Shown: positions 24,957-36,887 of the stretch, one piece after another
Numbering within the stretch: position 1 is the first letter of the stretch
Layout of the letters: the number at the start of each line of letters is the position of its first letter
Origin: Mycteria americana
Lineage: Eukaryota > Chordata > Aves > Ciconiiformes > Ciconiidae
Assembly (NCBI RefSeq): GCF_035582795.1
Contig: NC_134370.1
Coordinates: forward strand, 47,603,501-47,667,500
Reading direction: 5' to 3'
DNA: 64,000 nucleotides
The notes under the pieces: generated by a model
The model's input: the letters and a program-made list of their open reading frames with translations, nothing else
Databases searched by the model: none
What the model was told of the DNA's origin: nothing
Position numbers and translations under genes: made by a program

Positions 24957-27900
24957 TGAGCAAGACCCTCTGGACAAGTATGTGTCTTGCTCAAAGCAAG
25001 AAGAAACCCTTCTCACCCTCAGGATTAATTAATTAATTGAGTTTATCACGAATTCCCTTGAGATTTGGGTGCATCTCACCATCTTCCGCACAACGAGAGG
25101 TCCCAGGACCAGAAAAACAGCCTTCACTCAAGGAAGGTCCTGGTTCAGCTCTGGTTTGAAAGCATAGGCTGCTCCTTTGATGCCCTGCCAGAAGTGGCCT
25201 CCAGCAAGGAAGCCCAGGATGAGTCACGCCACCGGCAGAAGGAACTCGCCAATATGGATTGAAAAGCGCAGATGAAATTTGGGATTTTTCTCCCCTGCTC
25301 TGCCATCTCCATTTCTGCACAGCAATTCTTGGTAATTGCATGCTGCCAGGCAGGCGGTCTGGCAAAGGAGAAGCAAAAATACATGGCAGAAATGGGGAGG
25401 ATCTGCTAACCAAGGCTTTTTTCCTAAAAGGAGACAAACTGAGACAAGAGAATGTTAGGGGACTGAAAGGATCACCTGGTAAGAGCACCATAGAAGCTTT
25501 TTTTTTTTTACTGACTTGTATGAATTCCAGTTGGCATAGGGGATTTATTGCTTTCCACACCTGCAGAGCTACAAGCCAAGAGCATCATCTCTTTAAATAC
25601 TGTGTCCTCTAATCTGAAGTAACTCTGAGTTACTTCATACATAAATCCAGGAAAAAAAAAATAAAACAAACAACCAACAACTTTTAAACCCATAAAACAG
25701 ACTCAAGTAAAAGAAGTTTAGCCCCAGTTTGCTCTTCAACTAGGGATAATACACATCCAAAATTTATCCATTTTACATTTACGTAAGATGCAGGGGGCAA
25801 AGTAGTCTTTTTATGAAAATATAACATCTTGAGTATTAAAGACTTAAAATTATCGCACAATTCCTTTTTCACAGAAAATCCATTTTACTCAATGGTTGGG
25901 GCAAGGCATTTCTTTGCTTCATTCACTATCACAACCTATTGCTATTCAAAAACATATTGAAGAGGAAAAACAGTAGTAATATCTCCACTGTCTTTTCAGT
26001 TCAGTTTGGCAAGTCTGGTAATAAAACTACTAATTCAACATGTTCTTTACTTAAATCAAACCAAAACTGCAAAACATCTGCTGTAGCTGCTGACCTTGCT
26101 CTGCACCAGAGCATTTGAAATCTCACTCCATGCCTCTTTTTTTTTTTTTAAATCTATCCAGCCCAACCACTAATTTAAAGGAAACTGTGCTGGATGCTCT
26201 AATTGACCCCGTTCTCTTCCTTCCCCAGTTTGTCTCTATAATTAGCCCTTCCCAGCTCAGCCTAGCAAAGGGAATCAGAAACAAGACCTTTCCAAGCCAC
26301 ACCCTGCAGACCACAGCAACTGCCTTGTATTGTTTTTACCCAAAAATCAACATACGCTGCAGCATTAACTGCTTCAGGACAAAAATAAAATTAAAAAAGA
26401 AAAAAAGCAAGAGCAAATGTGTATTCACCATTTTCAGGCATGTTATAGTGAATGATGCAGTTAACCCAAATGAAAATTTCACCTGCAACACTAATCCATT
26501 GGGCATACTTTGTAACGTGAGCAAAATACTTGTTTTCCTCAAAATAATATACAGTTGCAGAGCTGTCCACACTAAATTCACCTACCTAAGACTTGGCAGT
26601 GCTGCATATCTCAGCACACACACGAAATGCAGAGAATAATTCAGTTTTGCACTAAGGCACCTGAAGGACCCACACCTTGTTTCTTGAGAAATTAGAAAGC
26701 ATGTAGAGAATGAGGAAAGGAAATGCATTAAAAAAATAGTCTTATCAGCAAGCAAATGCCACCAAAGAAAATTTACTTTCCTACTTGCCTCTACAATAGG
26801 CGAGGATTCCTACCAGGGGACCAGAGTTGTGGTTATTTTTAGGTACTTGGGGAAAAAAAAAGAAAACAAAACAAAACCAGCAACAACAACAACAAAAAAA
26901 ACACATCCCCAAAAAAACCAAAAACCAGTTTAGGTCTGGATTTGCAGAGCTGCTGAGCACTGGAAGGTGCAGAACGAAGCAGCAGTCCTCAGCGATGCCA
27001 GCAAAAACACATGGGGTGATCTCAAAGCCTGCAGGTCTAACCTGGCCTGACCCATGTCCTCCATGCCACCACGGCATCTTCTGTCTTCGTCTTCACATAA
27101 GGATGATATGACAGCCTAATGCAATGATCCAAAACTAAATCAGAGGAATTTTTTTTGTTAGTTTCGAGCTTCGTCTCCTTCCATTTCACTTCTACCATCT
27201 CTGAAGTTCCAAGAGCACCCATCTCAAGAGGCTGTTCCTGAAGAAGGTGCCCACCAGGAAAAGCGCCCCAAGGTCTACAAAGCACAATGCTGGTGTGCAC
27301 CGAGTCCGTAACTCACTACTTTCTGCTCAACTTTCACACTTGACTTTGCAGCTTTACAATTATTTTGCACCCCACAAAGCTTTTTTGTTGCATGGAGCTT
27401 AGAAACCAAAACAGCTGCATTTTTTGGTGATTAATTAGCATTACGAGCTGAGACTGAAGTTCTCCTCTTCAAAGCCATCAGCGGCCATTTGCTAAATATT
27501 ATGCTGGACTTTCAGAGCTACAGCTCCCCAAAGCACACAAATATGCATACTTCCATAACAATCAGGAAATTCAACGTTTATACGTTTAGAAAATTAAATT
27601 GCAGTTGGTGGGAGTCTCACTAATAACAGCAGCATCTGAACCTGTAATGATCCTTCACCTAAGGAAAATTGTTCAAGTTTTTTGAATACTTGTCTCCTCT
27701 ACCCCTTGAAGAGCATACCTGAAAGAAAAGTATGTAGATTAATGCTCCCAGAAAACCTAAACAGCAGAAAAGAAAGTTGATCCAGTCCTACAAAAAAAAA
27801 AAAAACAAACTAAAACAAAATACCTTTCTCAGTGCAGAGTATAGTTCATGCTCAGGTAAAAATAATTTATAAATTAACACAGAAAAACTGCACCTAAAAC

Positions 27901-29732
27901 ATTTTAAATCCATATCTGCCGGTTTTAATTTCAATTTTTTTTTCTTGCTTGAAAGAAGAGATATTCTCTCAAGGATTTCATTTTTACTAAAAATAAACAC
28001 AACGCAAGAGAGAAGATTGCAATCTCCCCACCACACAGTCTGAATCACAAATATCAACACTGAGCTACTTTTAAACTGAGTTTTTAAATGAGTTTTGCAT
28101 GCAATTGAAAATGGTTCGCATTTAGCACTGGAGATCTCACAGCGGGACCATTCGCCAGACTACAACAACTGCAGAAAACTTCTCATTCAGCTTTTACTCC
28201 TCAAGTTTCACATCTTCCCGGACAAAACAAAAATGAAAGCAGTGTTCAAGTAGGACAGCTGCACCACAGAGAAGTAAACCAGAGGAGGGAACTCCTAATG
28301 TTGCTAAACACCCAGCTAGCGAATGCTGCAGGCGAGATTCACACCTTCCTTCAACAAGAACAAAATACAGCAAAATATTCAGGCAGGGTGTTTTTTTCCC
28401 CTTGTTTCAGTTTTCAGATCTTATTTCTTTCCAGCAAAGACTTTTAGGTGGGAGGATGAATTCTCAATACCGCAGACATGGACTTTGGTGCTCGCTTTTT
28501 TCTCTATCTCATTATCCTTACCCATTTCGGGAGGTGCTTTTTTTTTATGTATATATATTTTTTCCTCCTCTTATTTATTGTATTGCTCATGCAGACAAAT
28601 CGCAACAGCTCTAGAGAGGTATTTAAATCACATATATGGAGGGAGAGGAATCGAAACAGAACATATAGTACAGCTGAACTCAGAAACAATGCATTTGAAG
28701 GCAGGCCTGCAGCTCCCATCCTGTAATTAGAAAGGGATTTGAGTCTGAATGTGCCCCTGAATAGAGAGTCCATGCCTCTTCTAAAGAGTGGCAGCAAACA
28801 TGGTGGGGCCAGTGGGGCCAGTGATGGGCAACTGCTGCTAAGTCATCTTTCTTGGCAATTTATTTCTAGAGAAAACATTTCAGGCTTAGAAGAGATATTA
28901 CTGCTAATATTTATTAATACTAATAAATTCCTTAATCAAATCACTGCAGATCGCAGTGAAATCGGAGATGTATTTGGAGAAGTGCAACTACGCTTTGAAA
29001 CAGGTCCTGTGCTTTGACAAGTGAAGATGTGCTTGGCAATCACTAGAGTTGAACGAGGTTATGCAGTGAGGAGAAAAAGTGGTTTTTGTTTATAAAATCA
29101 TACTTGCTTTTGGTTAGTTCATTCTGTTCATAGTTTAGAAAAACTCTTAAGACTCCTTATTATCTGCTGCAGGCACCTCAAACCTGACCTCTGCTCTGCA
29201 TTGTCCTGCTATCTCCTCACTTACCTTCCAGGCACCATGAAGCGCCTCCGGATAAGATTATCCAAGGCGATGGCCACAGTGAACGAGCCTGCTCTTCTGA
29301 TATGAAATGCAAGCCCCTGCCTGTACAAATTATTCATGCAACAGTCTTCCCATGAAGGATAAAACAGGTAGAAAACAGGTAGCGCGTGCCCTTGCAAATG
29401 AGGTGGCCCAAATGCAGACCAAGTTGCCTGTCCACTGCATCCTTCTCCAGCCCTTCCCACTGCAGGGCTGTATCTTTATTTTCTGATGAAAAGAAGCAGA
29501 AGAAACAGTGGCTCTGCTTTTAAATGATGTCTGTCCAAGTCCCTCTTGGAGTAGGAGTTGTTCAGCCATCCTTACCACCACCAGAAGCAACAAAACCCAC
29601 ATAACTATCCCTCATTTACTGAGCAATCAGTGAATTAAGGAGCAGGGACTGGCTCTCCTGCACTTACATTTCTCAAGGAAACCTCCAGAAGGGTTATTTA
29701 CCAACATAACCTCCCTCTTCCAAAAAATACTT

Positions 29733-29766
29733 ACTCTGAAATCTTAAAAACTCTGAAATCTTAAAA
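29733..29766. repeat. 17-bp tandem duplication, two copies
   Basis: The 17-mer ACTCTGAAATCTTAAAA occurs at 29733-29749 and is repeated exactly at 29750-29766. Confidence 0.9.
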
Positions 29767-30844
29767 AGTTGGTTGACATTGTTTTGATCAAGTGCTATGT
29801 TTCTAAAGATCTACTGCATTCAATTATTTATTTATTTTTGCCTCATGGGACCACATTCCTTAACAATGAAATCATTTACTAATTCCTCCCGGGAGAGGTT
29901 GTCCTATGCACCCAACAAGCATAAGCCAACCTAACGGTTCCTAGACAAGTACTGTAAAAAGTAAAAATGTCAGCGTTTTTGAGACTTTTATTTTGGTCTA
30001 CATATTTATGTAAAGCATGAAAAGATAGTAGACTTACAGAAGTCTTCTAAAGTAAATATTTTCGGTTAACTTGTTTTAAGTTCATCCCTCAAAACTAACT
30101 GTGTAGATGCTGAATACAATAAAAGAATTCCTGGCGGTCTATCAAAAACGTTTATGGTCCCATTGGTTTTAAAGCTCAGGTTTTTCAAAGATGTATCTAT
30201 ACGTATTAGACACTCCACTTCCATTAATGCTCGACCATGATATATCATATCCAGGATCATATACCTTTTCAAAGGTCATGCTTCACAACTAATAGAAGAA
30301 AGTCATAAGTATTTTGATTAAAAAACAGCATAGGGGCTGTCAGATTATCCATGTTTGGTGGATAAAAGCAGAGACTAAACAGGCAGCTGAAGGAGTAACT
30401 CTAGCACTGATTCAACGTCATTTTGGGGTATACTAGAAGCAATTCAAGGTGGAAAGATCAGTAAACAAGATTCAAATCTGACATTGAAACCCACATATTT
30501 TTGCCATTTTCACATTAATAGAGGTGGTAACTAAAGTAGCAGCATAAGAAAAACCAGTATTCACATACCCAGTATGCTCAGTTGGGTCCTAAATAGTTAA
30601 CTATCAAGATGTAAAAACATTGAATAGCAGCCCATTACACACCAAATGCAGTACTTCTGAGCATTACAATTTGTGTATTTTAAAACACATTTTTCCTCTG
30701 CTACTGTACACAGTATCCAAGAGAGGCAGATCACTGCTCTATTCCCCATTGGTCCTAACAGGTATTTGCAGTAACTCCAAATTGTAGGATGGAAACCAAG
30801 ATGATTTCTCTAAGAGAAGCTGAGCACCCAGTTTGAACCACAAA

Positions 30845-30920
30845 AGATGCCAGGGTTGAAAGGGCCTGATCCAGCCCTCCCCTCAATGCAGGCAACTTTA
30901 TGCTGACCTACACCTACAGC
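30845..30920 (-). mobile_element. Possible degraded CR1 remnant
   Basis: CCAGGGTTGAAAGGGCCTGATCCAGCCCT loosely resembles the reversed CR1 3' terminus (CAGGGTTGGAAAAGACC and on). The match is partial and could be chance. Confidence 0.3.
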
Positions 30921-31111
30921 CAGCCTATTCCTAGGGACCTTTAACACCCACAGGGATTTCATAAACCTCCTCTGGGACCTGAAGGAGACACTTTGAATGC
31001 ACACCAGAACCCAACGGAGAGATGAAGGAAGACCATGGCAGAGCTACACCCATGGCTTGCTTTAAATCAGGCACATGCTGCAAAAAAAGCAATATAACTC
31101 AGCAGCAGTGC

Positions 31112-31168
31112 GAGACGAGAGCTCGGATGAGACGAGAGCTCGGATGAGACGAGAGCTCGGATGAGACG
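31112..31168. repeat. 17-bp minisatellite, about 3.3 copies
   Basis: The unit GAGACGAGAGCTCGGAT begins at 31112, 31129 and 31146, followed by a partial GAGACG at 31163. The copies are identical, which suggests recent expansion or homogenisation. Each contains CpG and a GAGCTC word in an otherwise AT-rich intron. Confidence 0.92.
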
Positions 31169-34100
31169 CAGCTGGCAAAGCTTCCCCACATGTTTATCTC
31201 ACATCAACAGTGACAGGATGCAACCAAGCAGACCCTATCAATGTTCCTGGTAGAGGATGGAGAGTCATAGCTCAAAGGGTCCAAGCGCACCCCAGCTTGT
31301 ATCTGGGGCATCCTCAGCGCGCCACAGGCTTTCCGCTCTTAAGACTCATCTCCTTTGACAGACAATGGGCTTGGCAGGAGACCTAGCTCCATCTCTTCAC
31401 GAGGCTCTTGGCGAAACCCTAAAAAGGGCTGACAAGAAACACCAACAGAGCCCGAAACAGCGACCGACAACTTCATTTCACAGAGCCGGCACCAAGCCAT
31501 GCCTTGGCACAGCGTGAACAGCCAAAGGTGTATGAGAACCCTACGCAAGAAAGAGATGCCTCATTCCTCTCCAAAGGGATGCTCATCCATGAATGAAGAG
31601 AAACCACAATTCAAGATTTTAATGGCGGAAAGGAATCAGGGGAGTAACGATAATCCTTCAATCTACACGTATTTATTTGTTATTTCATTTTGCCTAGAAA
31701 AATGGCATGCAACCATTTCACCTCCAAGGAGTTTCCACCAAAATGCTGCAGCACTGGCCACTTGCCAGCTTTGGGCTGATTATCAGCAAATCAACCTAGG
31801 CAAGGACTATCCCCATTCCTCTCCCAAGATTAACTTCAGCCAGGTCAGATCCTCTTTCAACAGAAGCCTACTACTAGATCAGCTTAATGAAATCATGGAA
31901 ATGCAGTGGAAAGAGGAAGTTTAACACGCTTGCAAGTGGAAGGCTGTGCTCCATGAACAAGGGCTGCCCTGGATCATGTATAATCTTGTTCTCCTTGGAC
32001 ACTTTCCACCCAACCCAGCTCAAACCGCTCCACTTCCCTTCTCTTCGTGCCATCTGCAACCACAGGTGGAAGACGACCAATGTTAAGACATCTAAAGCTG
32101 CAAGGAAAGCGGTCTGACCTCAGCCAGCCACGCTCAGAGCAGGATTTTGGACTGAGTGGTCCCCCAAGGTCCCTTCTGACGTGAACAATCCTACAGTCCT
32201 CCATCGGAGGAAAGCGATGGAAAGAAAAAAATAATCTAGAAGCAGCAATACGCAACTGGGTAGCATTAAAATCATGGGGGTTTTGTTAAAATAAAAAGCA
32301 TTTGTGGCAAAGCCATACAGGTCTCACTTCACCTGTAAGACTTTTCCATAAGTACCTGTTATAGTATTCCTCCCCACAGAAAAAAAAATACTACCATGAT
32401 GACTAGCAGAGCCATAACTCTTGATAATATTTTAAAAAGATACAAAAATTAGTTAAATTCTACAAATCACTGTTCAATATGCTTCCTTTCTGAATTTTGA
32501 CATTTTCTGAGGATGTATCGTTTGTTGAGTTTGCTTTTAAATGTTCAATTCCTAAGATACAGAAGTTAAGACACCAATACAATCACAGTAGTGAGATGTA
32601 CATCACATCATGGCATTCGACCTGCCAAACACAGTAGCAAGATTTTAAGAGTCACATAGAGAAAACAAAGATTATTCCATTTCCCTCTTTTTCTGTTATT
32701 ATCCATTATCTGGCAAGAGTTTCACATGTTTGGTTTATATATTCTAAATCCTGACTCCCTGTGCCTTCACACATATACCCAAAGCCTATGGAAAAATTTG
32801 GTCAGTGTTTAAAAAAAAAAAAAAAAGGATCATAAAAATAATCTTAATTCTGATGATCTGTAGACATCCCATCAACAGCATTTCATCCTTACAATTCAAT
32901 AAGAAACCCATACCTAAGCTATGTGATAATCCCAGACATCTAACCTGAAAACACAGGGTAATATTTTTGAATGCCAAGATGCAGCAGGAAGCCCAAACAA
33001 TTAACGAGTGTCTTCCCAGAGCAGGGGACTACCCAGGCACAACCAAAATCTCTGATGATAGTGCTTTTGTCCAAAGGAATGCTAGAGAAAGTCTCGAATT
33101 TGCAAACTTAAGCCACGATCCTTTAAATATTTATGTTTACTTTTTAGAAAAGAGAGAAATCCCATTCACTCAAGAGGAAGTTAAGCAAATGTAGGCATGC
33201 AGAACCCAAGCCTGAGAAAATAAGATGCTCTTTTTAAGCTCAACACACACAAAAAAAACATTTTCTAAAGCCGAAACCTGCACCCAGCCCATCTTGGGGG
33301 GGCCAGACTCCAGGACCAGGCTGGGAGCTTCATAAACTACACAACAAATGTGCCTTCAACCTCAGGGTGGCATGATAGCAAAACAACCCGTCTAAAGATG
33401 ATGGGGTTTCTTCCCACAGAAGGAAGCTCTTCTCAGGCACTCGGTCTGCCTTCATACTTCTCAAGTATTTCGTATGCAAGTGGCAATGCAATCCCATTAT
33501 ATTTATAAACCAACAGGATGCAGGAATTTCTGAAATTGAGTCTGATCAGCTAAGATGCTTCAAGTGGCTCAACGACCTTGTTTTCTCCCCAATAAATGTA
33601 TTTTTAAAGGAATTGTATCCAAAAGCTCCATGGTTTGAAGCAAGAACTAGAATTTGGTAGAAAATGGCCAAGCTACGCCCATCAAAAAACCCCACCCAAA
33701 TGGCTTTAGAAACTCTCGGATCACATTCACTTGCAATTTTGCTAGACTCAAGGTATTTAAGGCTTCAGGACTGCGTGACACACTTGGTCCCAAGGCTGTA
33801 ATGGTGCACCCCAGCCTTCCTCACCAGCTGCGTGGTAGTGCCAAGCTGCAAAACCAGTGGCAGGACCAGCACCATCCCTGTGCTCCCAGTACTCCCCCTG
33901 TTGACTTGCGGGAGATGCGGAGGAGCGATCTGTTCTTCCATCCAGACCTGGATACCGTCCTTTCAAAAATCAAGCGGCATACATGTGCAATTAGGATTTC
34001 TAGTACAGCCCTACCTCGAAACAGGCTAAATTAAGGTTGCACAGGTAACCTCAGGTTTCACGTTTCCCAAGCACCTGACCTCGCATGCTTCCCATTCTCA

Positions 34101-35690
34101 GAGGTTTTCTTGCAAATGTGATGAACACTCACTAATGAACATTCTAGATAAAAATAATTTAGGCATGAAACATTTAGATGGTTAGATTTTCTAGCAAAGG
34201 ATCCCAAAGGTTTGCTAGCCTGAGTTTTAGGTGGCATATATAAGTGCCGGTGTTTGTAAAAGATCTCGCAACAGCAGTTGTCACATCAGCCATTTGACAC
34301 CTTTAAATCTTAAAGCTCCCCGCCCCCCAAAAGGTAAAAATGTGAACTTTATAAATCATAACTGGAGCTGCACATGCACAGAAGAAATAACTGAGGCACA
34401 TTCTGCAAAGCTGAGTTTATATTTTAATACTTTTTTAAAAAAATAAAGAGAATCAGGGTATTCAAGTAAACCTTTTTTCAGATGTTTCAGAGGCACCACT
34501 GATGGACCATAGGCCTTTCAATAAAGATGAAACATCTCTAAAGCCATCCTGATTTATACATTGATTACAATAAATAAATATATATATATATAAAGTTGCA
34601 TCATCATTGATAGACCAGGAAACAAAAACTTATTAGTCGTGTGTCAGGGCTGCCGAATTACCTTCCCTACCGTCAGCAGCCAGACTGACAGCTTCCAAAA
34701 TGATCCTGGGGATGAAAAAATCACAGCCAGGAGTGACAGCGAAGGCTGGGAGAGCCTTCATAAGGGAAAAATATAAAGAAAATCCTCTTATTTTAATTTA
34801 AAAATGTTAAAAAATAAGAAAAGCCACTGAAATTGATAAGTTTACTCAAAGACGTAGGGGAAACCATGATTATTGTGTGACTCCAGGATGACGGGCTAAA
34901 GAGAAGATGCTCTTCAGTGATAACACAGCCTCTCTGACCCCAGCCAGAGTTTGCTGGTGCCTGTGGTTATGCTTAGCTCAGTAAGGTCGTGCTTAAGCAT
35001 TCACAGCCCATCACCACCGCATCCACGTACGTCTCGTCAGAAGAGACGAGAAGACAACGCTCCCCTGTCATTTCCTAGCACTCCCCAGGGAACAGAGCCG
35101 GGAAAACGCTTGAGCCAGCCAGAAACCCATTTCCCCAACTAATAACCTAATAACAAAGCGATTTATTAAAGCACTTCATTATCAATTTAGCAAAATGCCG
35201 TGCTATTTTGTCTCCCCGTAGCAGTGCCCTCCTTCCTTTGCCGCTACATGCCGCTACGCCGATGGGCAGGGTAACGCGTGCTGCAGCCAGGGATGTGAAA
35301 GCCATGATTTCTGCTGAGCTCACGCTCCCAACTTTATTAATCTCAGCTTGATTTCAGGATATGAAAATGTAAATGGAGGAGGAGAAAGCCGATCTATAAA
35401 CAGAGAGGCGGCAAAACACCTGGCTCTGAACTTACAGCAGGTTCTACCATGAGTCACATCAGAGGATTTTTTTGGGGGGTATAAAGCAAAGGCCATTTCG
35501 GCTACATTTAGGAAAATTCCAGAAAGAAATATCGACTTTTTTAACCTTCAGAGGAGCAGCGCTTCCATAAAGGTCTGGAGTGCCGGGGAGCAAACTGCCA
35601 TGGGTTCAAATACTGTATTAAAAAATAGAAATATCTCGTTAAGATGGGGTGGGAATTGTTAATGCTGCTCGCATTTAGCAGCGTAACAGG
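31169..35690. other. Intronic sequence next to the MYO9A promoter
   Basis: No gene is recognised. It contains a short CR1-like 3' end (32128-32195), an A17-type tract near 32810, a TA microsatellite near 34570-34591 and A-rich words. GC content climbs toward the CpG island on the right. Confidence 0.45.
32128..32195 (+). mobile_element. CR1 LINE 3'-terminal remnant
   Basis: TTTTGGACTGAGTGGTCCCC, then CAAGGTCCCTTCTGACGTGAAC and ATCCTACAGTCCT, track the CR1 3' UTR end (TTGGACTAGATGATC...AGGTCCCTTCCAACCC...CATTCTATGATTCT) with many substitutions. It is an old copy in plus orientation. Confidence 0.55.
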
Positions 35691-36335
35691 CTGCTCCTTT
35701 GCCAAAAACGACAGTGGCAACCACGACCCGGTCCCGTCGCAGCGCCCGGCATCACGCTGTTTCCCCACTCGGGGCGGGAGGGGGTTGTGGGGATGCTGCC
35801 AGCCCACGGACCCACTGGTGACACTGGAAACGCTAAGGGAGGTAAAAACTCCCCCCCGGCTGTTTTTTTCACATCTTGCGTGTCCGACCCACCCCCAAAA
35901 TGGGTGTAAACTGCAGCGTATTGGCACCGAAGAATTAAAAAACAGCAGCCCCGCTGCCACCCTCAGCGTTCCCACGCGTGGAGAAGCCCACGCGAGGCCC
36001 GCGGACAGGATCCAGCCGCCGAGGCGCCGTCCCGCACCTTGCACCCGCTGGTTTCCCCTGGCGCCGCTGCGCACCGGGGGGGTCGGTCGGGTCGGTCACG
36101 CGTGGGGGCGAAGCTCGCGTGAGCCCAGCCATCTTTACACGCTACGGGAACGCAGGGCGTGGGGAGCCCTACGCCACCGGAGGGACTCACCCTCCTCCGC
36201 CGAACAAAGGCTCCCGCCGGCACCGGGCGATGCTCCGCCGCGCCAACGGGACTCGCCTCACGCTGAGCGGGACGCGGCGACCCCGGCCCTGAGCAGCGGC
36301 ACCGCCCGCGGGCACCGCGCCCGCCGCTACCCCCT

Positions 36336-36358
36336 CACACACACACACACACACACAC
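36336..36358. repeat. CA microsatellite
   Basis: About 11.5 units of CA, lying just inside MYO9A intron 1 about 40 bp past the predicted exon 1 donor. Confidence 0.95.
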
Positions 36359-36395
36359 GGAGGCACACGCCTCGCTCTGCTGCCCCGCCGCTCAC

Positions 36396-36610
36396 CTGGG
36401 TGTCGGGGCGCGGCGCACCCCTCTCCCGCCGCCGCCGCCGCTGCCGCTGCTGCTGGGGGGGGGGGGCTCCCGCGCGGCGCTGCTAAGGGCGGGGGGGGGG
36501 AACGGGCGCTCCTGCCGCTGCCGCTGCCGCCACCCGGGCGCTGCCCGACTGCCCGCGCGCGCCTCCTCCACGCACCCGCCACCGCCCGCGCGCCGCCTGG
36601 GGGGGAGGGG
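36396..36610 (-). other. MYO9A: MYO9A non-coding exon 1 (predicted)
   Basis: The 3' boundary is a strong donor, CACCCAG|GTGAGC in transcript sense. The 5' boundary is unknown and the given end is an estimate placed before the GC-box array. No ATG occurs on the minus strand between the donor and about 36600, which fits an untranslated exon spliced to the acceptor at 900. The exon contains a C12 run (36466-36455 in transcript sense) followed by CAG/CGG trinucleotide repeats. A second donor-like site (GAGG|GTGAGT at about 36190) could make a longer exon. Confidence 0.55.
36426..36466. repeat. CCG/CTG trinucleotide repeat followed by poly-G
   Basis: Positions 36426-36454 are CCG units grading into CTG units, followed by twelve G at 36455-36466. 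In MYO9A sense this reads C12, then CAG, then CGG units within the predicted 5' UTR exon. Confidence 0.9.
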
Positions 36611-36623
36611 GAGACAGGAGCGC

Positions 36624-36735
36624 GCCCCGCCCCGCCTATGGCCCCGCCCCGCCTATGGCCCCGCCCCGCCTATGGCCCCGCCCCGCCTATGGCCCCGCCC
36701 CGCCTATGGCCCCGCCCCGCCTATGGCCCCGCCCC
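36624..36735. repeat. 17-bp tandem array of GC boxes
   Basis: The heptamer CCTATGG recurs exactly every 17 bp at 36635, 36652, 36669, 36686, 36703 and 36720. Each copy is joined by GCCCCGCCCCG, so seven CCCCGCCCC blocks are stacked. Each block is a canonical Sp1/KLF GC box. The array lies between the predicted MYO9A and SENP8 first exons. Copies are identical to one another, unlike the surrounding GC-rich sequence. Confidence 0.95.
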
Positions 36736-36739
36736 TCAG

Positions 36740-36887
36740 GCCGCACCCACCCCACCCCCTCCTCCCGCACCTGCGCACACCCTGCGGCCGTCGGGTCGTT
36801 ACGACGCGGCGCTGCCAGCTTTACGGCAGCGCGCAACAACCGGCCGGTGCTGGCTCCGCGGAGGGTGAGCGGGCTATGAGGCGGCAG
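36740..36887 (+). other. SENP8: SENP8 non-coding exon 1 (predicted)
   Basis: Two donor-like sites occur in plus sense: GGAGG|GTGAGC (about 36864) and GCGGCAG|GTGAGC (exon end 36887). Either would splice to the acceptor at 42020-42021. The start is not determinable from the sequence, so the given start simply follows the GC-box array. Confidence 0.45.

Larger units (their letters stand above)
24957..31111. other. Intronic unique sequence
   Basis: No gene is recognised. It includes an AT-rich stretch at about 27400-27600 with homeodomain-, octamer- and SOX-like words, a CAA/A-rich tract at about 26850-26900, and a two-copy 17-bp duplication at 29733-29766. A 126-codon and several 130-175-codon open frames here look like chance ORFs. 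Confidence 0.45.
901..36395 (-). other. MYO9A: MYO9A intron 1
   Basis: This is about 35.5 kb between the predicted non-coding exon 1 (donor CCCAG|GTGAGC at 36396/36395) and the coding exon 2 acceptor at 902-901. It is AT-rich, and reading frames in it look like chance ORFs apart from the CR1 reverse transcriptase. A long first intron is normal for this gene. Its parts are listed separately below. Confidence 0.75.

Noticed and set aside
26115-26639. 174-codon plus-strand open frame in MYO9A intron 1
   Set aside because: It includes poly-Phe and poly-Lys from homopolymer tracts and shows no domain, so chance is the simplest reading.
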